Shown piece after piece: positions 27,984 to 34,643 of a DNA stretch of 38,457 bases. The DNA lies in the NCBI GenBank assembly GCA_017437125.1, contig JAFSBV010000026.1, positions 1 through 38,457 on the forward strand, in the 5' to 3' direction. Each line of letters begins with the position of its first letter. The first letter of the stretch is position 1. Made by a program: the position numbers and the translations under genes. The DNA comes from Bacteroidales bacterium (GTDB lineage Bacteria; Bacteroidota; Bacteroidia; Bacteroidales; UBA932). The notes under the pieces are model-generated. The model was given only the letters and a program-made list of their open reading frames with translations. It searched no databases and was not told the DNA's origin.

Positions 27984-29234
27984 TTAGAAGGCTTTTGCAA
28001 GACCGCCGAGACTGGTCTCCTTATATACCAGAGGCAGGTCTTTTCCTGTTTCTTTCATTACATGGACAACCTGGTCGAAGCTTACCCTGTGAAGACCGTC
28101 AGTATAGAGGGCGTATATTCCGGCATCCATTGCTCTTGCTGCCGCATATGCGTTTCTCTCGATACATGGAATCTGCACGAGGCCTCCTACCGGGTCACAT
28201 GTCAGTCCGAGGTGATGTTCCAGACCCATTTCAGCAGCGTATTCTATCTGGGCAGGACTTCCTCCCATAAGCTGTGCGACTGCAGCCGCAGCCATTGCAC
28301 ATGCAACTCCGACTTCTCCCTGGCATCCTACTTCCGCTCCGGAAACAGATGCGTTATGCTTCACGACGGCACCGATCAGGCCGGCAGTAGCCAGAGCACG
28401 GATCATCCTGTTGTCGCTGAAGCCGTACCTTGTCTTCATATGGTAGAGAACGCTCGGCATGACTCCGCATGATCCGCAGGTCGGTGCAGTTACTATTGTA
28501 CCTCCGCAAGCATTCTCTTCGCTCACGGCAAGTGCATATGAGAACACCAGTCCTCTTGTCTTGAATGTGTCACCCTGACCGAATGCCCTTACATGGTAGC
28601 TGAGGGCCTTTCTTCTAATATGAAGAGGGCCGGGGAGTGCTCCTTCCTGTTCTATTCCGCGCTCGACTGCCTCCTGCATCACCTTCCAGACCAGTTCGAG
28701 ATGTTCCCATACACCGTCCTTTCCTTCGGTCTCGTCAACATATTCCCAGAAGTTCTTTCCGGTCTTATTGCACCACTCGAGAATGTCGCTCAACGTCGTC
28801 ATCTCATAGATCTCTCCTTCACCTTCAGTCTCGAGCGGATGCTCCATGCATATGATGTCACCGCCTCCGATGCTGTAATATGTCCATTTGTCGTAAAGAT
28901 CTCCGTCCGAATTAATAGAAGCGATCTTCATTCCGTTCGGATGTACCTGAAGGTTCTCGTCAGGCTTCCATTCGATAGTGACATCCCCACTTCTTTTCTC
29001 CTTACACTCCAGGGTTTCCTTGTCTGTCCAGCACCATGTCGCAAAAGCATCTTCAATTGCGACATCAGTGAGGTGGCCTTTGCCTGTTGCCGCCAGTGAA
29101 CCGTACAGGATCACGTGCAGGTGATCCGTGTCTTCGTGATTATCCAGATAGTGTCTTACTGCCTTGAACGGTCCCATTGTATGGCTGCTTGAAGGACCTT
29201 TACCAATCTTATATACGTCTTTTATGGATTTCAT
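27984..29234 (-). CDS. sdaA: L-serine dehydratase, iron-sulfur type
   Basis: Deaminates L-serine to pyruvate and ammonia using a [4Fe-4S] cluster. This is the one-chain form: the beta domain with GPSSSHTMGP (13-22) is joined to the alpha domain. Cluster cysteines Cys304, Cys346 and Cys357 have the spacing (42, 11) known from the Legionella enzyme. That enzyme has a C-terminal Cys that reaches the active site; here the chain ends GLAKAF without one. The ATG at 29234 aligns with the family start; an extension to 29327 would run through the repeat-bearing leader. The nuclease-like gene follows after four bases. Confidence 0.95.
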   Translation of the reverse strand: MKSIKDVYKIGKGPSSSHTMGPFKAVRHYLDNHEDTDHLHVILYGSLAATGKGHLTDVAIEDAFATWCWTDKETLECKEKRSGDVTIEWKPDENLQVHPNGMKIASINSDGDLYDKWTYYSIGGGDIICMEHPLETEGEGEIYEMTTLSDILEWCNKTGKNFWEYVDETEGKDGVWEHLELVWKVMQEAVERGIEQEGALPGPLHIRRKALSYHVRAFGQGDTFKTRGLVFSYALAVSEENACGGTIVTAPTCGSCGVMPSVLYHMKTRYGFSDNRMIRALATAGLIGAVVKHNASVSGAEVGCQGEVGVACAMAAAAVAQLMGGSPAQIEYAAEMGLEHHLGLTCDPVGGLVQIPCIERNAYAAARAMDAGIYALYTDGLHRVSFDQVVHVMKETGKDLPLVYKETSLGGLAKAF

Positions 29235-29277
29235 ATTTTCTACCCTTAAACCTGTTTTCAACCTCTCTTTACTTGTC
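29235..29277. repeat. Direct repeat copy 1 (next to sdaA start)
   Basis: A 43-base block that matches 29376-29418 at 39 of 43 positions. It abuts the sdaA start codon and so carries the ribosome-binding region of that gene. Confidence 0.85.
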
Positions 29278-29335
29278 ACAATTATCGATGGTGTGCATAA
29301 ATATGAAAATATATCTACGTTACCCACCTCCTAAA

Positions 29336-29356
29336 TCCTCCTCCTCGGGAGGAGGA
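29336..29356. other. CCTCCTCC hairpin in the sdaA leader
   Basis: TCCTCCTCC (29336-29344) and GGAGGAGGA (29348-29356) are perfect 9-base arms around TCG. On the sdaA message it lies between the two 43-base repeats. A CTAAATCC precedes it, as it does the central hairpin of the 119-base element at 26361. Confidence 0.7.
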
Positions 29357-29375
29357 CTTTCTATCGCTTCGCTCA

Positions 29376-29418
29376 AATTTCTATCCTTAAACCTGTTTTC
29401 AACCTCTCTTAACTTATC
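29376..29418. repeat. Direct repeat copy 2 (upstream in the sdaA leader)
   Basis: Second copy of the 43-base block, 141 bases from the first, with four substitutions. The position equivalent to the sdaA ATG is lost here. Confidence 0.85.
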
Positions 29419-29430
29419 GTAAAGCATTAA

Positions 29431-29438
29431 CAAAGTTA
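29431..29438 (-). promoter_or_regulatory. -7 box for sdaA
   Basis: The minus strand reads TAACTTTG, an exact TAnnTTTG. The same TGCTAACTTTG context occurs before the operon at 32619. The sdaA leader would be about 190 bases long and contain both direct repeats. Confidence 0.5.
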
Positions 29439-29480
29439 GCATATTTCTGCAATTCAGGGCATAGTACTTGCCATTTTATC

Positions 29481-30200
29481 ATGAAGAACTTGAACAAGAT
29501 GATACGAAAAATAATATTATCCCTGATTATGGCGCTGTTATGTGTCATTGACTATGCTCAGAATGTGGAAAGACGTGATACATTTCCGCATCCCATCCCT
29601 TTCATGCTGTCTCCTGAACTGTTCATCCCTGCCAGACAGCTGAACGGCTTCCTCCCATGGAATGCGGCTCCTATGCTCAAGCCCGTAGTCTATGTGATGC
29701 CGGTTTATGGATTTGACGGAAGCATCGGCTTCGGAGAATTCAATATCGAACATCCGGACAGATTCTTTTCAACCTTGATGGGAGCAAATCTCATAGACGT
29801 GCCCCAGCTTTATGTCTCGGAACAGAAGATGGTCGGCAATACCCTCAAGCTCGGTCGCAGATTCTATTTCATGTCAGGAATCCTGTATGGAGCCCAGCTT
29901 GGCGTCAGAGGCAACAACTGGGGTATGGGAACCCGTGAAGGATTCATATACAGACCTTCTGAGACGGTCTCAGTGACATTCTGGACGCAGTATTTCCAGT
30001 CTGTGGCCGTTTATTCTCCTGTGCTTTTCCCGAGACCTGACGGAAATATGGCGGCAATAAGAATGCCTGCGACACCGGAGGTCTATTCGTTCGGTGTGCA
30101 GGCATCGTTTGTCACAGGTGAATTTATCGTGGGGGTCGGTCTGTCTGTGGCTCCTGTGCCGTTTCAGGACAGACACCATTCCGAATTCCGCTACAAGTAG
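29481..30200 (+). CDS. Exported protein of unknown function
   Basis: A 239-residue protein with a signal peptide (hydrophobic core about 10-23, ending near CVIDYAQ). I do not recognise a family. The mature part is rich in aromatic residues and alternating strands, such as VVYVMPVYGFDGSIGFGEF, and may be a small beta-barrel or an outer-membrane-associated protein. A start at 29499 is also possible. No promoter was recognised. Its stop overlaps the end of the converging peptidase gene by 10 bases. Confidence 0.6.
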   Translation: MKNLNKMIRKIILSLIMALLCVIDYAQNVERRDTFPHPIPFMLSPELFIPARQLNGFLPWNAAPMLKPVVYVMPVYGFDGSIGFGEFNIEHPDRFFSTLMGANLIDVPQLYVSEQKMVGNTLKLGRRFYFMSGILYGAQLGVRGNNWGMGTREGFIYRPSETVSVTFWTQYFQSVAVYSPVLFPRPDGNMAAIRMPATPEVYSFGVQASFVTGEFIVGVGLSVAPVPFQDRHHSEFRYK

Positions 30201-32206
30201 TCTTCAAAATACATTGTGATCTTGTCGTGAAGGTGAACCCTGTCCTTTCCCATCACGTTATGTTCAGCACATGGATATGGGAAATAGTCCACCTGGACAT
30301 TGTTCTTGATGCATTCTCTTATGAAGCTGAGACTGTGCTCCCAGACAACGACAGGGTCTATCGCTCCCTGGCATATGAGAAGCTTGCCCTTGAGATCCTT
30401 TGCCTTGTTGATCAGGCTTGTCTTTGCATATCCTTCCGGATTACGCTCAGGGTGATCCATATAGCGCTCTCCGTACATCACCTCATACCACTTCCAGTCG
30501 ATTACAGGGCCGCCAGCTACTCCTACCTTGAAGATGTCAGGGTAATTTGTGATGAGCGAAATGGTCATGAAACCGCCATAGCTCCATCCGTGTACGCCGA
30601 TACGGTCCTTGTCAACGTAAGGAAGTTCCATGAGCATCTTCACTCCCTCGATCTGATCTGCCATTTCCGCCTGTCCGCACTGTCCGTGGATCGCCTTTTC
30701 AAATTCGGCTCCGCGGTTAGATGTACCTCTGTTGTCCTGGACATATACCAGATATCCGCGCTGGGCCATATGCATTTCCCATCTGCGGAGAAGGCCGAGG
30801 AACGTGTTCTGAACCATCTGTGAATGAGGGCCTCCATAAACATAAACGATTACAGGATATTTCTTTGCAGGGTCGAAATCCTTAGGCTTGATCAGGCGGT
30901 AGTAATTGTCATACTTTCCGTCAGCGCTCTTTACGGTTCCAAGGCTTATCTCAGTATATGCATAGTCAAGGGTCGGATCCTCTGCTGTAAGAAGGTTCCT
31001 TATCACCTTGCCGTCAGATGTGCAGAGGTCTGTCACTCCCGGTACAGAGAGGCTGCTCCAGCTGTCTGTATAATACCTGCAGTCTGGACTCATGGCGATA
31101 TTGTGCCATCCTTCCGCCTTGGTGAGGCGCTCAGGCTTTCCTATCTTTACGGCCGATATGCCTTTTGTCGCAGCCGACTTCGGAACCTTTACAGACACTC
31201 GGAAAAGGTGGTTCTCGATAGGTGATACCTCTGCTGAAGTAAACCAGACATGCTTTCCGTCATTGGCGATGTACTCCACATCAGCATCTGTTGCGGTAAG
31301 CCTGCACACATTTCCATCAAGGTCGCAGAGATATAGGTTGCGGTATCCGTCCCTGTTGTCTGTCCTGTAAATGAACAGGTTGTCAGATTCCTTGATGAAC
31401 CATATAGGGTTCTGTGGCTCGATATATCTGTCATTGTCTTCAGTGAGGATTGTTCTGATGAATGATCCGTCTGCAGCACAGTACATGTTCAGCTTCATAT
31501 GCTTCTGACTCCTGTCAAGGACCTGGATGAAGATCTTTGTCCCATCAGGTGACCAGCTGATGTTGGTCAGGTACTGGTCGTAACCGAAATCGTCAACCTT
31601 TGCATATGTCGTCTTGCCGCTTGCGAGGTCATAGATACCGAGCTGGACGTTTTCCGAATCCATGCCGGCCATCGGATATTTGATCTCCTTGAGAGAGCCG
31701 GTTCGCGTGGTTATGTCCAGCAGAGGGAAGGTAGTGACCTTGGTCTCGTCCTTGCGATAAAATGCGACCTTGCTGCTGTCCGGTGCCCAGAATATGCCGC
31801 CGTCGATTCCGAACTCGTTGCGGCTTGCATACTGTCCGTATGTGATCTGGCTGTTCTCGCTTACTGCTACTGGCGTTTCATTTCCTTCACGGTCAATCAG
31901 ATACAGGCTCTGGCCCTTGGTCACTGCCTGAACTGATGGAGCGGCATGACGAGCCATTTCGGAAAGCGCTCCGCTGGTGATGTCATATGTCTGCCATTTC
32001 CCGTCCTTGCGTATTATGAGCTCCGACCTGTCATTCCAGCTGCTGTAAATGTTTTCAGGAGAGAGAGTCCTGGACATGATGGTCTCCTCCATCGTAAGAA
32101 CCTTGCCGGACTGGTCGTTGGCCGGCCTTGTACTGATGATTCCGCTCTGAGCTGACAGAGCCACACCCAGGCACAATGAGCCCAGGATCAAGATTGTTCT
32201 TTTCAT
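30191..32206 (-). CDS. S9 family peptidase, dipeptidyl peptidase IV-like
   Basis: A 671-residue exported serine peptidase expected to release dipeptides, often X-Pro, in the periplasm or at the surface. The signal peptide ends near residue 19 (GVALSA/QS). A beta-propeller spans about 40-420 and the alpha/beta hydrolase domain follows. The triad is Ser542 (GWSYGG), Asp617 (GAIDPVV) and His649 (AEHNV). All key residues are present. It lies 14 bases downstream of a small membrane protein gene and is probably cotranscribed with it. Confidence 0.92.
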   Translation of the reverse strand: MKRTILILGSLCLGVALSAQSGIISTRPANDQSGKVLTMEETIMSRTLSPENIYSSWNDRSELIIRKDGKWQTYDITSGALSEMARHAAPSVQAVTKGQSLYLIDREGNETPVAVSENSQITYGQYASRNEFGIDGGIFWAPDSSKVAFYRKDETKVTTFPLLDITTRTGSLKEIKYPMAGMDSENVQLGIYDLASGKTTYAKVDDFGYDQYLTNISWSPDGTKIFIQVLDRSQKHMKLNMYCAADGSFIRTILTEDNDRYIEPQNPIWFIKESDNLFIYRTDNRDGYRNLYLCDLDGNVCRLTATDADVEYIANDGKHVWFTSAEVSPIENHLFRVSVKVPKSAATKGISAVKIGKPERLTKAEGWHNIAMSPDCRYYTDSWSSLSVPGVTDLCTSDGKVIRNLLTAEDPTLDYAYTEISLGTVKSADGKYDNYYRLIKPKDFDPAKKYPVIVYVYGGPHSQMVQNTFLGLLRRWEMHMAQRGYLVYVQDNRGTSNRGAEFEKAIHGQCGQAEMADQIEGVKMLMELPYVDKDRIGVHGWSYGGFMTISLITNYPDIFKVGVAGGPVIDWKWYEVMYGERYMDHPERNPEGYAKTSLINKAKDLKGKLLICQGAIDPVVVWEHSLSFIRECIKNNVQVDYFPYPCAEHNVMGKDRVHLHDKITMYFEDYL

Positions 32207-32220
32207 ATCTTATGTTCTGA

Positions 32221-32601
32221 TTATTCCCTAACTGATACTATGCGGTCAACGATATATTTCTGCTTTCCTCTCCAAGGAAGCGTTCCGAGATATTCCTTAT
32301 AATGGAGCTCGACAGTCTTTCCACCGCATCTCATGAGCGAATCCGCAACTGCCTTGTCCGTGATGGAGAAGTCGAACTCATATGACTGGAGTGCAGCGGC
32401 ATTATTGCCTTTTCCTTTGCCGAATCCGGCCTGGATCGCCCTTCCCTCATATGTCTTGAAAACATATCCTTTATAGACGACGAAATTAAGTTCGCCAGCC
32501 TTTACTCCTTCTCCGAATACGAAATAGAATTTGAAGAAAATGAAGGCGGCAAGTACAAGTGCAGCTATCACTGAGATGAAACCGATGATTTTTCCTTTCA
32601 T
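32221..32601 (-). CDS. Small membrane-anchored protein, function unknown
   Basis: A 126-residue protein with one N-terminal membrane helix (about 5-28) and a soluble domain outside the cytoplasm. Features are GELNFVVYKGYVFKTYEG (37-54) and a stretch LHYKEYLGTLPWRGKQKYIV (99-118). Similar Bacteroidota proteins exist to my memory, some misnamed as 6-phosphogluconate dehydrogenase, but none with a known role. It is the first gene of a two-gene unit with the S9 peptidase. Confidence 0.75.
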   Translation of the reverse strand: MKGKIIGFISVIAALVLAAFIFFKFYFVFGEGVKAGELNFVVYKGYVFKTYEGRAIQAGFGKGKGNNAAALQSYEFDFSITDKAVADSLMRCGGKTVELHYKEYLGTLPWRGKQKYIVDRIVSVRE

Positions 32602-32618
32602 GACATTGTTCTTTTCTA

Positions 32619-32626
32619 CAAAGTTA
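32619..32626 (-). promoter_or_regulatory. -7 box for the membrane protein and S9 peptidase
   Basis: The minus strand reads TAACTTTG. Transcription would start near 32614, about 13 bases before the ATG. No clear -33 element. Confidence 0.5.
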
Positions 32627-32673
32627 GCAAATATTCCATAAATCGTGCGTGATGGACGGCATATGATGTGCTA

Positions 32674-32705
32674 TTTGTTCTTTAACGAAATAATAATTAT
32701 ATTTA
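32674..32705 (+). promoter_or_regulatory. Promoter for arginine deiminase
   Basis: -33 TTTG (32674-32677), 20-base spacer, -7 TATATTTA (32698-32705), which has A in place of the final G. Confidence 0.5.
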
Positions 32706-32730
32706 CACGATGTTTTGCTTATAGATTGTC

Positions 32731-34008
32731 ATGAAAGCGGCAGATTTGCTTAAAATAGATATACAGTCCGAGATCGGCAGGCTTGATGCGGTACTCCTGC
32801 ACAGGCCGGGATGTGAGGTGGAGAATATGACTCCGCGTAATGTCCAGAGGGCATTGTATAGTGATATCCTGAATCTCGCAATCGCTCAGAAGGAATATGA
32901 GCAGCTGTATGGAGTGCTGTCCAAGGTGGCAGATGTATATGAAGTGAGCGAAGAACTGGTCAAGGTTCTTGACAAGCCTCATTCCCGTGAGGAACTTATC
33001 AGAAGAATCTGCGAGACCGAGGATGTCATGCCATATTTCGATACACTCATGACAATGACTTCGGCAGAACTGGCGAGAGTGCTGATAGAAGGACTTCCTG
33101 CAAGGACAGACACCTTGACAGCTTATTTCCGCAATGAATTCTATGCGCTATATCCTCTCTATAATTTCTATTTCACCAGGGATGCGGCTGTTACCTTGGG
33201 CAATCATGCTCTGATATGCAGGATGGCAAACAAGGTCCGTATGCGCGAATCTTTCATCATGGATGCCATATATCGTAACAGCGGCTCGTTCGACTGTTCG
33301 GTAGTGGATGCGAATATCGGACAGCCTGAATCTTCAAGGATAATAATGGAGGGCGGAGACATTCTGATAGCAAGGGAAGATATCCTTATAATCGGCAACG
33401 GCGTGAGAACCACTCCTCAGGGAATTGACTTCATGGTCGATCAGCTCAGGGCAAATTATCCTTCCGGAAGACATCATGTCATAGTTCAGCAGCTTCCGTC
33501 CGAACCGGAGTCTTTCATACATCTTGATATGGTCTTTACTCTGCTTGATATTGACAAGTGCATGGTATTCAAGCCTTTGGTTATGGACGCAAACCAGTAC
33601 CAGACCGTCCATATCACGATTGATGATGGCAAGGTTTCGGCGATCAGACCGGTCGAGGGCCTGCTGCCGGCGCTTAAGAGACTGGGAATGGATCTCAAGC
33701 CTGTCATATGTGGAGGTCATGACGAGTGGGATCAGGAGAGGGAACAGTGGCACAGCGGTGCGAACTTCTTCGCATTTGCTCCAGGTAAGGTTCTGACATA
33801 TGGAAGAAATATCCATACATTGGAAGAACTTGACAGAAACGGATTCGAGATCGTGCGTGCCGTGGACTTCATTAACGGCCATGCTGATTCAGTCGTGTCC
33901 GGATCAAAGCCTTGCGCGATTGCGATAGATGGCTCCGAGCTTCCGAGAGGAGGTGGAGGTGCACGATGCATGACTATGCCGTTGTCAAGACAGAAAGTGA
34001 ATTGGTAA
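32731..34008 (+). CDS. arcA: Arginine deiminase
   Basis: Hydrolyses L-arginine to citrulline and ammonia in the cytoplasm. The 425-residue length is normal. Active-site residues: Asp151 (FTRD), Glu207 (EGGD), His264 and Asp266 (HLDMVF), and nucleophile Cys413 in RGGGGARCMTMPL. No ornithine carbamoyltransferase, carbamate kinase or arginine/ornithine antiporter gene is near, so the full ATP-yielding pathway is not encoded here. ndk follows after 30 bases. Confidence 0.95.
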   Translation: MKAADLLKIDIQSEIGRLDAVLLHRPGCEVENMTPRNVQRALYSDILNLAIAQKEYEQLYGVLSKVADVYEVSEELVKVLDKPHSREELIRRICETEDVMPYFDTLMTMTSAELARVLIEGLPARTDTLTAYFRNEFYALYPLYNFYFTRDAAVTLGNHALICRMANKVRMRESFIMDAIYRNSGSFDCSVVDANIGQPESSRIIMEGGDILIAREDILIIGNGVRTTPQGIDFMVDQLRANYPSGRHHVIVQQLPSEPESFIHLDMVFTLLDIDKCMVFKPLVMDANQYQTVHITIDDGKVSAIRPVEGLLPALKRLGMDLKPVICGGHDEWDQEREQWHSGANFFAFAPGKVLTYGRNIHTLEELDRNGFEIVRAVDFINGHADSVVSGSKPCAIAIDGSELPRGGGGARCMTMPLSRQKVNW

Positions 34009-34038
34009 CCAATAATAACAAAACTACAATATCATTTT

Positions 34039-34500
34039 ATGGAAAGAACACTTGTAATTCTTAAACCGGGATGCCTTCAGAGAGGCCTTATCGGTGAGGT
34101 TATCTCAAGATTTGAGAAAAGAGGATTGAAGCTTGTAGCCATGAAGATGGTTCAGCTTGATGAGGAGATCCTCAAGGTACATTATGCACATCTTCTTGAC
34201 AGGCCATTCTTCCCTTGGCTCCGCGACGGTATGATGGCAGCTCCTGTAATCCTTTGCTGCTGGGAAGGTTACAGCGCAGTTCAGGTAGTACGCGATATGG
34301 CAGGAGCTACAAAGGCAAGCAAGGCTGTCCCTGGAACAATCCGTGGCGACTACAGCCTCAGTGCTCAGGAGAATATCGTACATACATCTGACTCTCTCGA
34401 GAATGCCGAGATCGAGCTGAAGCGTTTCTTCGTGGAATCAGACTACTGCGAATACAAGTCTCCGCTTGATCCTTTCAAGTACGCTCCGGACGAAATGTAA
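34039..34500 (+). CDS. ndk: Nucleoside diphosphate kinase
   Basis: Transfers the gamma-phosphate from ATP to other nucleoside diphosphates. A 153-residue single-domain enzyme. The phosphohistidine is His115 in NIVHTSDS, with KPG (9-11) and PGTIRGDYS (98-106) around the nucleotide. It follows arcA on the same strand; no separate promoter was recognised. Confidence 0.97.
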   Translation: MERTLVILKPGCLQRGLIGEVISRFEKRGLKLVAMKMVQLDEEILKVHYAHLLDRPFFPWLRDGMMAAPVILCCWEGYSAVQVVRDMAGATKASKAVPGTIRGDYSLSAQENIVHTSDSLENAEIELKRFFVESDYCEYKSPLDPFKYAPDEM

Positions 34501-34511
34501 TTCCGTGAGCA

Positions 34512-34547
34512 TCTCGAGGCAAGAATCCCCGTATTTTTTCCTCGAGA
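34512..34547. repeat. CTCGAG hairpin 1
   Basis: TCTCGAGG (34512-34519) and CCTCGAGA (34540-34547) are perfect 8-base arms around 20 bases that end in a T-run. Shares its arms with hairpin 2 at 34583. Confidence 0.8.
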
Positions 34548-34582
34548 CGGCATATTTCCAAAGAAAACAGAATAAGACAATA

Positions 34583-34620
34583 ATCTCGAGGCAAAAAGCG
34601 TGATACTTTTGCCTCGAGAT
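34583..34620. repeat. CTCGAG hairpin 2
   Basis: ATCTCGAGGCAAAA (34583-34596) and TTTTGCCTCGAGAT (34607-34620) are perfect 14-base arms around a 10-base loop. With hairpin 1 it fills the space between the converging ndk and GH31 genes, so it may end transcription from both sides, though no clear T-run follows the arms. Confidence 0.85.
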
Positions 34621-34643
34621 ATGTTTTAATGTCAATGCGATAA

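Noticed and set aside
27957-28472. Plus-strand open frame of 171 codons
   Set aside because: It is antisense to sdaA and has no supporting signal.
29235-29327. Extended N-terminus for serine dehydratase
   Set aside because: The extra residues run through the repeat-bearing leader and do not match the family; the ATG at 29234 begins the conserved domain.
34512-34620. CRISPR-like array
   Set aside because: There are only two hairpin units, the spaces between are not uniform spacers, and no cas genes are present.
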